Shown: piece after piece, positions 45,145-52,320 of the stretch
Position numbering within the stretch: the stretch's first letter is position 1
Layout: each line of letters starts with the position of its first letter
Assembly (NCBI GenBank): GCA_026712905.1
Contig: JAPOPM010000211.1
Location: 1-52,320 of the forward strand
From: Deltaproteobacteria bacterium
Lineage (GTDB): Bacteria; Desulfobacterota; Binatia; UBA9968; JAJDTQ01
Direction: 5' to 3'
DNA length: 52,320 bases
The notes under the pieces: model-generated
The model's input: only the letters and a program-made list of their open reading frames with translations
The model's database searches: none
Told to the model about the DNA's origin: nothing
Program-made: the position numbers and the translations under genes

Positions 45145-47793
45145 ATGACGTCCGGCAAAGCGATTCGCGACAGCTTCCTCGACTTCTTCAAGGACAAGGC
45201 CCACACGGCGGTGCAGAGCTCGTCTCTGGTGCCGCAACAGGACCCCACCCTGCTCTTCACCAACGCGGGGATGGTCCAGTTCAAGAACATCTTCCTGGGG
45301 GTGGAGCGGCCCGCGTTCAAGCGCGCCGCCAGCGCCCAGAAGTGCCTGCGCATCAGCGGCAAGCACAACGACCTGGAGGCGGTGGGACGGGACACCTACC
45401 ACCACACGTTCTTCGAAATGCTGGGCAACTGGTCCTTCGGCGACTACTACAAGGAAGAGGCCATCGACTGGGCCTGGAACCTGCTCACGCGGGAATGGGG
45501 CCTGCCCAAGGACCGGCTCTACGCCACGGTGTTTCGCGACGACGACGAGGCGGAAGGGCTGTGGCACCGCATCAGCGGCCTGCCGGCGGAGCGGGTGCAG
45601 CGCTTCGACGAGAAGGACAACTTCTGGGAGATGGGCGACACCGGCCCCTGCGGGCCGTGCAGCGAGATCCACCTGGACCGGGGCGCCGAGGCCTGCGACC
45701 TTACCGGCGAGCCCGGCCACGTGTGCGCCGTGAACGCCGGCTGCGCGCGCTACATCGAGCTGTGGAACCTGGTGTTCATCCAGTACAACCGCGACGCCGC
45801 GGGGACGCTGCACGAGTTGCCGGCCAAGCACGTGGACACCGGCATGGGGCTCGAACGCATCACCGCGGTGCTCCAGGGCGTCTTCTCCAACTACGACGTG
45901 GACCTGTTCCGCGACATCATCAGCGCCACCGAGGAACTGGCCGGAAAGGCCTACGGCGACAACGACGACGCGGACATCTCGTTTCGCGTCATCGCCGACC
46001 ACGCGCGCGCGGTCAGCTCGCTCATCGCCGACGGCGTGCTGCCGAGCAACGACGGCCGCGGCTACGTGCTGCGCCGGCTGCTCCGGCGGGCGGCGCGCCA
46101 CGGGCGTCTCCTGGGCTTCGAGGAGCCGTTCCTGTGCCGCCTGGTGGAGCCCGTGGCCCGCGTTCTGGGTGAAGCCTACCCCGAGCTGCGCGCCGAGACG
46201 GAGCGTATCGTGGGGACCGTCCGGGCCGAGGAGGGACGCTTCGCCGAGACCCTGGACAAGGGGCTTGTGCTGCTGGAGGACTCGCTGTCGGAGCTGCGCA
46301 AGTCCGGTGAGGGATCGCTGCCCGGAGACGTGGCGTTCCGTTTGTACGACACCTACGGGTTTCCGGTGGACTTGACCGAGGACATCCTCCGGGGCGAGGG
46401 CATCACCGTCGACCACGAAGGGTTCGAACGGCTGATGGAGGAGCAGCGAACCCGGGGCCGAGCCGCCCGGGACACCACCGCCCACGGCGAGAGCCTGAAC
46501 GTCGCCGACGGCCTCCCCTCCAGCCATTTCATGGGCTACGACCGCCTGGAACACGAGTCGCGGGTGACCGGCCTCTATCGCGGCGACGCGCCGGCCGAGG
46601 AGGCGCAGGAGGGCGACGAGGTGGAGATCGTCGTCGCCGAGACCCCGTTCTACGCCGAGTCCGGCGGACAGGTGGGCGACCGAGGCGTCATCCGCACGGC
46701 CCGCGGCGACATCGTGGAGGTGCTGGACACGTGGCACCCGACGCCCGCGGTGTCGGTGCACCGGGGCAAGGTCGTCAACGGCCGGGTCGCGGCCGGGGAC
46801 GAAGTGGAGCTGGCGGTGGACGGCGAACGGCGCCGGCGCGCCATGCTGAACCACTCGGCCACCCACATCCTGCACGCGATCCTGCGCGAGGAGCTGGGCA
46901 TGAACGTGCGTCAGGCCGGCTCGCTGGTGGCACCCGACCGGCTGCGCTTCGACTTCACCCACGACGGCCCCGTGGATCCGGAAATCCTCGAACGCATCGA
47001 ACGCGAAGTGAACGAGCGCGTGCGTGACAACGGGGGCGTCTCCACCGAGGAGATGGCCTACGACGACGCCATCCGCGCCGGCGCCATGGCGTTCTTCGGC
47101 GACAAGTACGGCGACCGCGTGCGCGTGGTGCGCATCGGCGACTTCTCCACCGAGCTGTGCGGCGGCACCCACATCCATCAGGCCGGCGACATCGGGCTCT
47201 TCCGGCTGAGTTCCGAGGGCGGCGTCTCCGCCGGCGTGCGGCGCATCGAGGCCGTCACCGGCGCCACCGCCTTCGACGTCATGCGCGCCTACGACGCGGT
47301 CCTGGGCGAGATCGCCGGACTGCTGCGGAGCACCAACGAGGACGCCGTGGAGAAGGTGCGGCGCCTGCTGGAGCGGCAGAAGGAGCTGGAACGGCAGGTG
47401 GCCGAGCTCAAGGGCCAGCTCGGCCAGAACCGGGTGCCGGACCTGCTCGCCAAGGCCCGAAAGAATGCCGCGGGGGCGAGCTTCATCGTCGAGAAGGTCG
47501 ACGGGATGGACGCCAAACAGCTTCGGGAGACCGTGGACCAGCTCCGCCAGCAGATGCCCGACGCCTTCGTGTTCCTCGCGTGCCCCGGCGAAACGAACGT
47601 GATGCTGGCGGCGGGGGCCGGCGGCGGACTCGACGGACGCTATCACGCCGGGAACATCATCAAGCAGGTGGCGCCCGCCGTGGGCGGCGGCGGCGGCGGC
47701 CGCGCGGACTTCGCCCAGGCGGGCGGAAAGCAGCCCCAGAAGACCGATGAGGCGCTGCGTCTGGCCCGGGAAATCGTGTCCGGTATTTCTTGA
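45145..47793 (+). CDS. alaS: Alanine-tRNA ligase
   Basis: An 882-residue class II synthetase with all expected parts: catalytic domain (KCLRISGKHNDLEAVGRD; FFEMLGNWSFGDYYK), editing domain zinc ligands in HSATHILHAIL and CGGTHIHQAGDIG, and C-terminal DHHA1 oligomerisation domain ending GGGGGGRADFAQAGG. AAGGGG four nt before ATG 45145 decides the start over an upstream ATG at 45127. Follows recA after 84 bp. Confidence 0.98.
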   Translation: MTSGKAIRDSFLDFFKDKAHTAVQSSSLVPQQDPTLLFTNAGMVQFKNIFLGVERPAFKRAASAQKCLRISGKHNDLEAVGRDTYHHTFFEMLGNWSFGDYYKEEAIDWAWNLLTREWGLPKDRLYATVFRDDDEAEGLWHRISGLPAERVQRFDEKDNFWEMGDTGPCGPCSEIHLDRGAEACDLTGEPGHVCAVNAGCARYIELWNLVFIQYNRDAAGTLHELPAKHVDTGMGLERITAVLQGVFSNYDVDLFRDIISATEELAGKAYGDNDDADISFRVIADHARAVSSLIADGVLPSNDGRGYVLRRLLRRAARHGRLLGFEEPFLCRLVEPVARVLGEAYPELRAETERIVGTVRAEEGRFAETLDKGLVLLEDSLSELRKSGEGSLPGDVAFRLYDTYGFPVDLTEDILRGEGITVDHEGFERLMEEQRTRGRAARDTTAHGESLNVADGLPSSHFMGYDRLEHESRVTGLYRGDAPAEEAQEGDEVEIVVAETPFYAESGGQVGDRGVIRTARGDIVEVLDTWHPTPAVSVHRGKVVNGRVAAGDEVELAVDGERRRRAMLNHSATHILHAILREELGMNVRQAGSLVAPDRLRFDFTHDGPVDPEILERIEREVNERVRDNGGVSTEEMAYDDAIRAGAMAFFGDKYGDRVRVVRIGDFSTELCGGTHIHQAGDIGLFRLSSEGGVSAGVRRIEAVTGATAFDVMRAYDAVLGEIAGLLRSTNEDAVEKVRRLLERQKELERQVAELKGQLGQNRVPDLLAKARKNAAGASFIVEKVDGMDAKQLRETVDQLRQQMPDAFVFLACPGETNVMLAAGAGGGLDGRYHAGNIIKQVAPAVGGGGGGRADFAQAGGKQPQKTDEALRLAREIVSGIS

Positions 47794-47818
47794 TGCGCGA
47801 GTCTCTGGGAGGTACCGA

Positions 47819-48802
47819 GTGAGTCAAGCCACTGTCGAGAGCATGCTGACGGTGCCGCACTTGGCGTTCAACGACCCGCGGCTCTTCCGGGAGCTTCTGG
47901 GCAACCAGGACGAGCACCTGAAGATCGCGCAGCGGGCGCTGGGCGTGAAGTTCCAGGTGCGCGGCACGGAGATGGAGATCGTCGGCGACCCGCCCGACGC
48001 GGAGCTGGCACAGGAGGTCATGCGCCAGCTCTACGGGCTGCTGGAACGAGGCTACCCCGTGTACGGCAGCGACGTGGACTACGCCATCCGCATCCTCAGC
48101 AGCAACGCCAGGGCCAACCTGCAGGAGATCTTTCTCGACACCATCTACATCTCGTCGCACAAGCGCACCATCACCCCCAAGAGCGTCGCCCAAAAGGCCT
48201 ACATCGACGCCATCCGGCGCCACGACATCGTCTTCGGCATCGGCCCGGCGGGCACCGGCAAGACCTACCTCGCCATGGCCATGGCCGTGTCCGAGCTGAT
48301 GAAGAACAACTACGCGCGCATCATCCTCACCCGCCCGGCGGTGGAGGCCGGGGAAAGGCTCGGCTTTTTGCCCGGCGACCTCGCCGAGAAGGTGAATCCC
48401 TACCTGCGGCCGCTGTACGACGCCATGCACGACATGGTGGATTTCGACAAGGCGCGGCGCCTGCTGGAGCGGGGCAGCATCGAGGTGGCGCCGCTGGCGT
48501 TCATGCGCGGCCGCACCCTCAACGACTCCTTCGTCATCCTCGACGAAGGGCAGAACACCACTCCCGAGCAGATGAAGATGTTCCTCACCCGACTGGGCTA
48601 CGGCTCCAAGGCGGTCATCACCGGCGACGTCACCCAGATCGACCTGCCCGCCGGCCGGCTCTCCGGCCTCAAGGAAGCCTGGCGCATCCTGCGCGGGGTC
48701 GATGGCATCCGCTTCAGCACCTTCACCGAGAAGGACGTGGCCCGGCACCGCCTGGTGCAGGAAATCATCACCGCGTACGAGCGCGACGCCGGTGACGCCT
48801 AG
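47819..48802 (+). CDS. PhoH family ATPase (PhoH-like / YbeZ)
   Basis: A 327-residue cytoplasmic ATPase of the YbeZ branch. N-terminal KH-like segment (about 20-75) is followed by the PhoH domain with P-loop [29 protein letters not shown], and Walker [12 protein letters not shown]. Its partner ybeY follows almost directly, the usual pairing in 16S rRNA maturation. GTG at 47819 has GGGAGG six nt upstream and is the only good start. Confidence 0.94.
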   Translation: MSQATVESMLTVPHLAFNDPRLFRELLGNQDEHLKIAQRALGVKFQVRGTEMEIVGDPPDAELAQEVMRQLYGLLERGYPVYGSDVDYAIRILSSNARANLQEIFLDTIYISSHKRTITPKSVAQKAYIDAIRRHDIVFGIGPAGTGKTYLAMAMAVSELMKNNYARIILTRPAVEAGERLGFLPGDLAEKVNPYLRPLYDAMHDMVDFDKARRLLERGSIEVAPLAFMRGRTLNDSFVILDEGQNTTPEQMKMFLTRLGYGSKAVITGDVTQIDLPAGRLSGLKEAWRILRGVDGIRFSTFTEKDVARHRLVQEIITAYERDAGDA

Positions 48803-48872
48803 GGCAACCGGGCGCACCCGGGCGGCCCGGCGATGGCTGGCCGCCGGCGCACGGGCTGTTCCCTCGACCACC

Positions 48873-49346
48873 ATGGCTGAGAGCGTCCTCACCGTCGACA
48901 TCGTGCGCCGCGGGCCGGCGAGACGCGTCTCGACACGCGGATTCAAGGCCAAGGCGCGCCGCATCCTGCGGTTGCTGGAGCAAAGCGACTGCGAGTTGAG
49001 CGTGGCGCTGGTAGGTGACGGCGAAATCCGCGAGCTGAACGGGCGCTATCGCTCGCGCGACGAGCCCACCGACGTGCTCTCCTTCCCCGTGGACGAGTCG
49101 TTGCCCTCCGGCCCCCGGCTCATCGGCGACGTCATCATCTCCGTGGAGAAGGCCGCCCGCCAGGCGCGGCAACGCCGCCGCACCCTCGAAGACGAACTGG
49201 AAGTGCTGCTCATCCACGGCATCCTGCACAACCTGGGCTACGACCACGAGCGCTCGCCCGAGGACGAACGCGAGATGCGCGCCCTGGAACGGCGCCTGCG
49301 CAGGGAGTTGAAGGCCCCTCCTGGATTCCCGCTTTCGCGGGAATGA
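48873..49346 (+). CDS. ybeY: Endoribonuclease YbeY, rRNA maturation factor
   Basis: A 157-residue zinc protein. The H3 zinc motif HGILHNLGYDHERSPEDE is intact, with the upstream NGRYRSRDEPTDVLSFP segment. YbeY takes part in 16S rRNA 3' processing and ribosome quality control. ATG 48873 is chosen; GTG at 48792, overlapping the phoH stop, is also open. The last residues, PGFPLSRE, and the TGA stop come from a dispersed palindromic repeat (49318-49352), so the original C-terminus has been replaced or slightly extended. Confidence 0.94.
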   Translation: MAESVLTVDIVRRGPARRVSTRGFKAKARRILRLLEQSDCELSVALVGDGEIRELNGRYRSRDEPTDVLSFPVDESLPSGPRLIGDVIISVEKAARQARQRRRTLEDELEVLLIHGILHNLGYDHERSPEDEREMRALERRLRRELKAPPGFPLSRE

Positions 49347-49352
49347 CGACTC
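49318..49352. repeat. Dispersed palindromic repeat, copy 3
   Basis: CTGGATTCCCGCTTTCGCGGGAAT then GACGACTCGGGG. Same family as 23409-23438 and 33331-33361. It overlaps the end of ybeY and provides its stop codon (49344-49346). Confidence 0.88.
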
Positions 49353-49508
49353 GGGGTGGTGGCGCCGCTACGTGGCCGAGCGGAGTTTGACACCGCCCGG
49401 AAGGCGGGAGTCAGGAACTGCGTTATTGCCGTCCACGCAACATCGGCTATATTGAGTAGCACCATCGATCACCCGACGTTGCGAAACCAACCGTTGCAGG
49501 AGCCCACC

Positions 49509-50610
49509 ATGTTTGACGAAGCACGCGAACAACTGACCCAACTCGAGGACAAGCTAAGACTGCTACGGAGGCGCCTTTGACGTCGAAACCAAGCAGAAGC
49601 GCATCGACGAGCTCGTAACCCTCACCGCCAAGCCCGACTTCTGGAACGACGCCGACAGGGCCCAGGAGGTCCTCAAGGAACAGTCCCTGCTGCGCGAAGC
49701 CGTGGACGACTACGGCAAGTGCCAGACCAGCATCGAAGAGGCGCGCTTCTTCCTGGAGCTGGCGGAGGAAGAGAACGACGCCGAGGCCCTGGAAGAGACC
49801 GAAACCCGCCTGCGCGAAGTCACCGACAGCGTGGCCGGGATGGAGCTGCGCCGGCTCCTGGGCGGCACCGACGACCGCCGCGACGCCATCGTCACCCTTC
49901 ACCCCGGCGCCGGCGGCACCGAGTCTCAGGACTGGGCCGAAATGCTGCTGCGCATGTATCTTCGCTGGGGCGACCGGCGCGGCTACAAGACCGAAATCAT
50001 GGAGTATCAGCCGGGCGAGGAGGCCGGCGTCAAGCGCGTCACCTTCACCATCGCCGGCGACTACGCCTACGGCTACATGAAGTGCGAGGCCGGCATTCAC
50101 CGGCTGGTGCGCATCTCCCCCTTCGATGCCAACTCGCGGCGCCACACATCCTTCGCCTCGGTGTTCGTCTATCCCGAGGTGGACGACACTATCGACGTGG
50201 AGATCAACGAGTCCGACCTGCGCATCGACACCTACCGCGCCAGCGGCGCCGGCGGCCAGCACGTCAACAAGACCGACTCCGCGGTGCGCATCACCCACCT
50301 CCCCACCAACGTCGTCGCCGCCTGCCAGAACGAACGCTCGCAGCACAAGAACAAGGCCATGGCCATGCGCATCCTGCGCTCCCGGCTCTACGAGCTCGAG
50401 GTGCAGAAGCAGCGCGAGTTGATGGACAGCTACGCCAAGGCCAAGAAGGACATCGCCTGGGGCAGCCAGATCCGCTCCTACGTCCTGCACCCCTACCGCA
50501 TGGTCAAGGACCACCGCACCAACCTGGAAGTCGGCAACGCCGACGCCGTCCTCGACGGCGACATCGACCGGTTCATCCAGAGCTATCTGATGGAGGGGGA
50601 GGAGGGTTGA
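49509..50610 (+). CDS. prfB: Peptide chain release factor 2, with programmed +1 frameshift
   Basis: A 366-residue release factor read from two frames. Frame one, from ATG 49509 (CAGGAG upstream), encodes 23 residues ending RRRL and then meets TGA at 49578-49580. A +1 slip on CTT resumes as DVETKQKRIDEL and runs to 50610. The GGQ motif (GAGGQHVNKTDSAVRITH) and the RF2-specific SPF anticodon-like tripeptide (RISPFDANSRRHTSF) are intact. RF2 reads UGA and UAA, so the internal UGA provides autoregulation: low RF2 allows more slippage. Confidence 0.97.
49567..49581 (+). promoter_or_regulatory. prfB recoding site
   Basis: Internal Shine-Dalgarno-like GGAGG (49567-49571), 3-nt spacer, slippery CTT (49575-49577), in-frame TGA (49578-49580) followed by C. 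Spacing and CTTTGAC match the known RF2 frameshift signal. Confidence 0.95.
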
Positions 50611-50627
50611 CCATCGGCCCGGCCAAG

Positions 50628-51551
50628 ATGCCTGGCGGAGCAAACCGGCTCTCGCGGATCGCGATAGCCGTGGTTTCTCTGGCGGCGCTGTGCGGCTGCG
50701 GCGCTGGAGTCAGCGTTGGCGGCTCCTCCGCCGAGTTGGAGCGGCCGACCGAATTGGAGACGCCCACCGCGGCGGAAATCGAAGGTACGCTGAACAGGCT
50801 GTCGCAACAGACGAAACCTCCCGAACCGTTCAGCTTCGGCGGCGCTGTCGTTACCTGCACGGCATTGGGCTGTCCGGTTCCCGACGCGATCCACGTCAAC
50901 CACGTGCGCCCCGTTCACGGGCGGCTCGATTTCTCGGGTTTCGATTTCATCGAACGACGCCGCGCCGTGTCGCTGGCAACGAAATCGCGGAGCTCCGGCA
51001 TGGGAGACCACTTCATCAGCCGCCGGACGCTGGGCGGCTGGATGGAACACGGCTTCTTCCTGGTGGAGACGCTGCACGAAGGCCCACACGCCGATTTCAG
51101 CTACAGAACCTACTACATGGGGCGCCCGACTCCGACGAAACCAGCCGTTTCGGTGAGCGGGACGTGGTCGGGGGTCATGGCCGGCGTCATGGCATCATCT
51201 TCCGATGATGACGCTGTCTTCGTCCGGGGAGACGCCACGGTAACGGTTGCCTACCCCGGTGGCTCTCGCGCGGCTCTGGTTGACGTCGAATTCGCAAGCA
51301 TCACCCGTGAAGACACGGGGGCGCGAATCAGCAACATTTCCTGGGAGAATCTGGCATTGGAGGGCGGACAATTCGCCGCGGGCAATGTCCTGCACAACCA
51401 CGGCGATGGATACTTCGGCACGGAAGGATTCCCTGCTTCACGAGGGGGCGGCGTCTTCGGCCAATTCTACGGGCCCAACCACGAGGAAATCGGCGGTCTG
51501 TTCCATCGAGAGGGCCTCGCCGGCGCGTTCGGCGCGAACCGTAACGACTGA
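50628..51551 (+). CDS. Lipoprotein with TbpB-like C-terminal barrel
   Basis: A 307-residue exported lipoprotein. Signal peptide RIAIAVVSLAALCGCG contains the lipobox; the lipidated Cys is near 22-24. A short linker is followed by beta-rich sequence with the TbpB-like pattern: TWSGVMAGVM, DVEFASITREDTG, HGDGYFGTEGFPASRGG, then GGVFGQFYGPNHEEIGGLF and AGAFGANRND at the end. This resembles the C-terminal half of the much larger lipoprotein at 30.7 kb but has no coiled-coil stalk. TTG at 50607, overlapping the prfB stop and just after GGAGGAGGG, is an alternative start implying coupling to prfB. Ligand unknown. Confidence 0.75.
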   Translation: MPGGANRLSRIAIAVVSLAALCGCGAGVSVGGSSAELERPTELETPTAAEIEGTLNRLSQQTKPPEPFSFGGAVVTCTALGCPVPDAIHVNHVRPVHGRLDFSGFDFIERRRAVSLATKSRSSGMGDHFISRRTLGGWMEHGFFLVETLHEGPHADFSYRTYYMGRPTPTKPAVSVSGTWSGVMAGVMASSSDDDAVFVRGDATVTVAYPGGSRAALVDVEFASITREDTGARISNISWENLALEGGQFAAGNVLHNHGDGYFGTEGFPASRGGGVFGQFYGPNHEEIGGLFHREGLAGAFGANRND

Positions 51552-51591
51552 TACGTTCCCGCACTAACGGGCTCCACGTGGAGCAGTACCC

Positions 51592-52320
51592 TCAAGAAAG
51601 ACCCTCTACCTGCCCCTGGGCGTTGACGTGGATGCTCTCTGCGGCCGGCGTCCTGGGCAGGCCCGGCATGGTCATCATGTCGCCGCAAATGGCCACCACG
51701 AACTCCGCGCCCGCGGACAGGCGCAGTTCGCGCACCTGCACCTCGTGGCCCTCCGGGGCGCCCTTGAGGGCGGGGTCGGTGGAGAAACTGTACTGGGTCT
51801 TGGCCATGCACACCGGATAGTGGCCGTAGCCGCCGTCCTGTAGCGCCTTGAAGCGGTTGCGCACCGCCGGCGTGGCGGTGACCCCGCCAGCGTGGTAGAT
51901 GCGCTTCGCCACCGTCTCGACCTTGTCCCACAGCGGCATATCGTCGGGATACAGGGGGCGGAAGTCCGCCTCTCCCGCCTCGACAACCTCCACCACCCGG
52001 CGCGCCAGGGCTTCGGTGCCGGCGCCGCCGTCGGCCCAGTGGGTGCACACCAGGGCGGGGACGTCCAGCGCGGCCGCGACCTCCGTCACCGCCTGGAGTT
52101 CGGCCTCCGTGTCGCTCGGAAACCGGTTCACGGCCACCAGCGCCGGCACCCCGAACTGCCGCACGTTGGCGAGATGGCGCGCCAGGTTGGCGCCGCCCGC
52201 CTTGACCGCGGCCACGTTCTCGTTGCCGAGAGCGGCCAGCGCCACGCCGCCGTGCATCTTCAGCGCCCGCGCGGTGGCCACCACCACGACGGCGTCGGGC
52301 GCGAGGCCGGCCTTGCGGCA
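51592..52320 (-). CDS. fhs: Formate-tetrahydrofolate ligase (C-terminal part)
   Basis: The last 242 codons of FTHFS, running off the right end of the window. Visible family segments: [67 protein letters not shown] and the end [19 protein letters not shown]. The enzyme makes 10-formyl-THF from formate, THF and ATP. The one-carbon role parallels the SHMT paralog at 10.8 kb, though they are far apart. It converges on the lipoprotein gene across 40 bp. Confidence 0.96.
   Translation of the reverse strand, partial: CRKAGLAPDAVVVVATARALKMHGGVALAALGNENVAAVKAGGANLARHLANVRQFGVPALVAVNRFPSDTEAELQAVTEVAAALDVPALVCTHWADGGAGTEALARRVVEVVEAGEADFRPLYPDDMPLWDKVETVAKRIYHAGGVTATPAVRNRFKALQDGGYGHYPVCMAKTQYSFSTDPALKGAPEGHEVQVRELRLSAGAEFVVAICGDMMTMPGLPRTPAAESIHVNAQGQVEGLS

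Noticed and set aside
45133..47646. Very long open frame antisense to alaS
   Set aside because: The opposite strand encodes a complete AlaS; the antisense frame is His/Val/Ala-rich and has no recognisable motif. GC-rich codon bias produces such frames.
51571..51584. GCTCCACGTGGAGC palindrome between convergent genes
   Set aside because: Short stem with no T run; could be chance or a weak bidirectional structure, not enough to call a terminator.

Overview
The window is GC-rich, tightly packed DNA from a Gram-negative bacterium. Outer-membrane machinery is present: BamD, a TolC-like protein, a LolA-like/RND/beta-barrel triad and several lipoproteins. It also carries the hpnCDE squalene genes typical of hopanoid producers, a two-subunit Rieske oxygenase and paired acyl-CoA dehydrogenases. 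The mix resembles uncultured deltaproteobacterial or Tectomicrobia-like lineages, or a hopanoid-making proteobacterium. That placement is inference; there is no rRNA or tRNA here to anchor it. The first ~400 bases are homopolymer-rich and look like a degraded contig end.

Layout. 0.4-6.2 kb: an MpaB/Lcp-type (DUF2236) gene, then a translationally coupled operon of RND/MMPL exporter, periplasmic LolA-like protein and outer-membrane barrel. 6.3-10.4 kb (minus): hpnC-hpnD-hpnE-ispH, making squalene from isoprenoid precursors. 10.8-12.1 kb: an SHMT paralog with an altered PLP-site neighbour. 12.2-16.0 kb: an accessory patch with a third, truncated copy of a response-regulator tail, a frameshifted integrase remnant, an MBL-fold hydrolase, a lower-GC DNA methyltransferase plus probable restriction endonuclease, and a 165-bp MITE whose terminal repeat carries the endonuclease stop codon. 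16.0-19.0 kb: a Pht5/binding-protein-fold gene converging on Rieske dioxygenase beta and alpha genes. 19.1-23.4 kb (minus): a solitary HicB-like gene, an MFS exporter and modC-modB-modA. 23.6-26.7 kb: an amidase and a K+ channel with two RCK modules.

26.7-30.4 kb: two tandem paralogs fusing a histidine kinase, a receiver and an OmpR-type DNA-binding domain in one chain. 30.7-32.9 kb: a lipoprotein joining a long heptad-repeat stalk to a TbpB-like barrel, followed by a repeat cluster and a strong intrinsic terminator. 33.5-36.3 kb: BamD with a long low-complexity tail, and an opposing TolC-like gene. 36.5-40.5 kb: SDR, enoyl-CoA hydratase and two acyl-CoA dehydrogenases (acyl-CoA catabolism).

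40.6-51.6 kb: a housekeeping block with an enlarged M23 endopeptidase, thpR, recA, alaS, phoH, ybeY, prfB (with its programmed frameshift) and a second TbpB-like lipoprotein. The window ends inside fhs (formate-THF ligase) on the minus strand.

Most distinctive: the stalk-plus-barrel lipoprotein and its smaller relative, the kinase-to-DNA-binding fusions with a third fragment beside an integrase relic, the R-M/MITE island, and a dispersed palindromic repeat that supplies the start codon of modA and the stop codon of ybeY.
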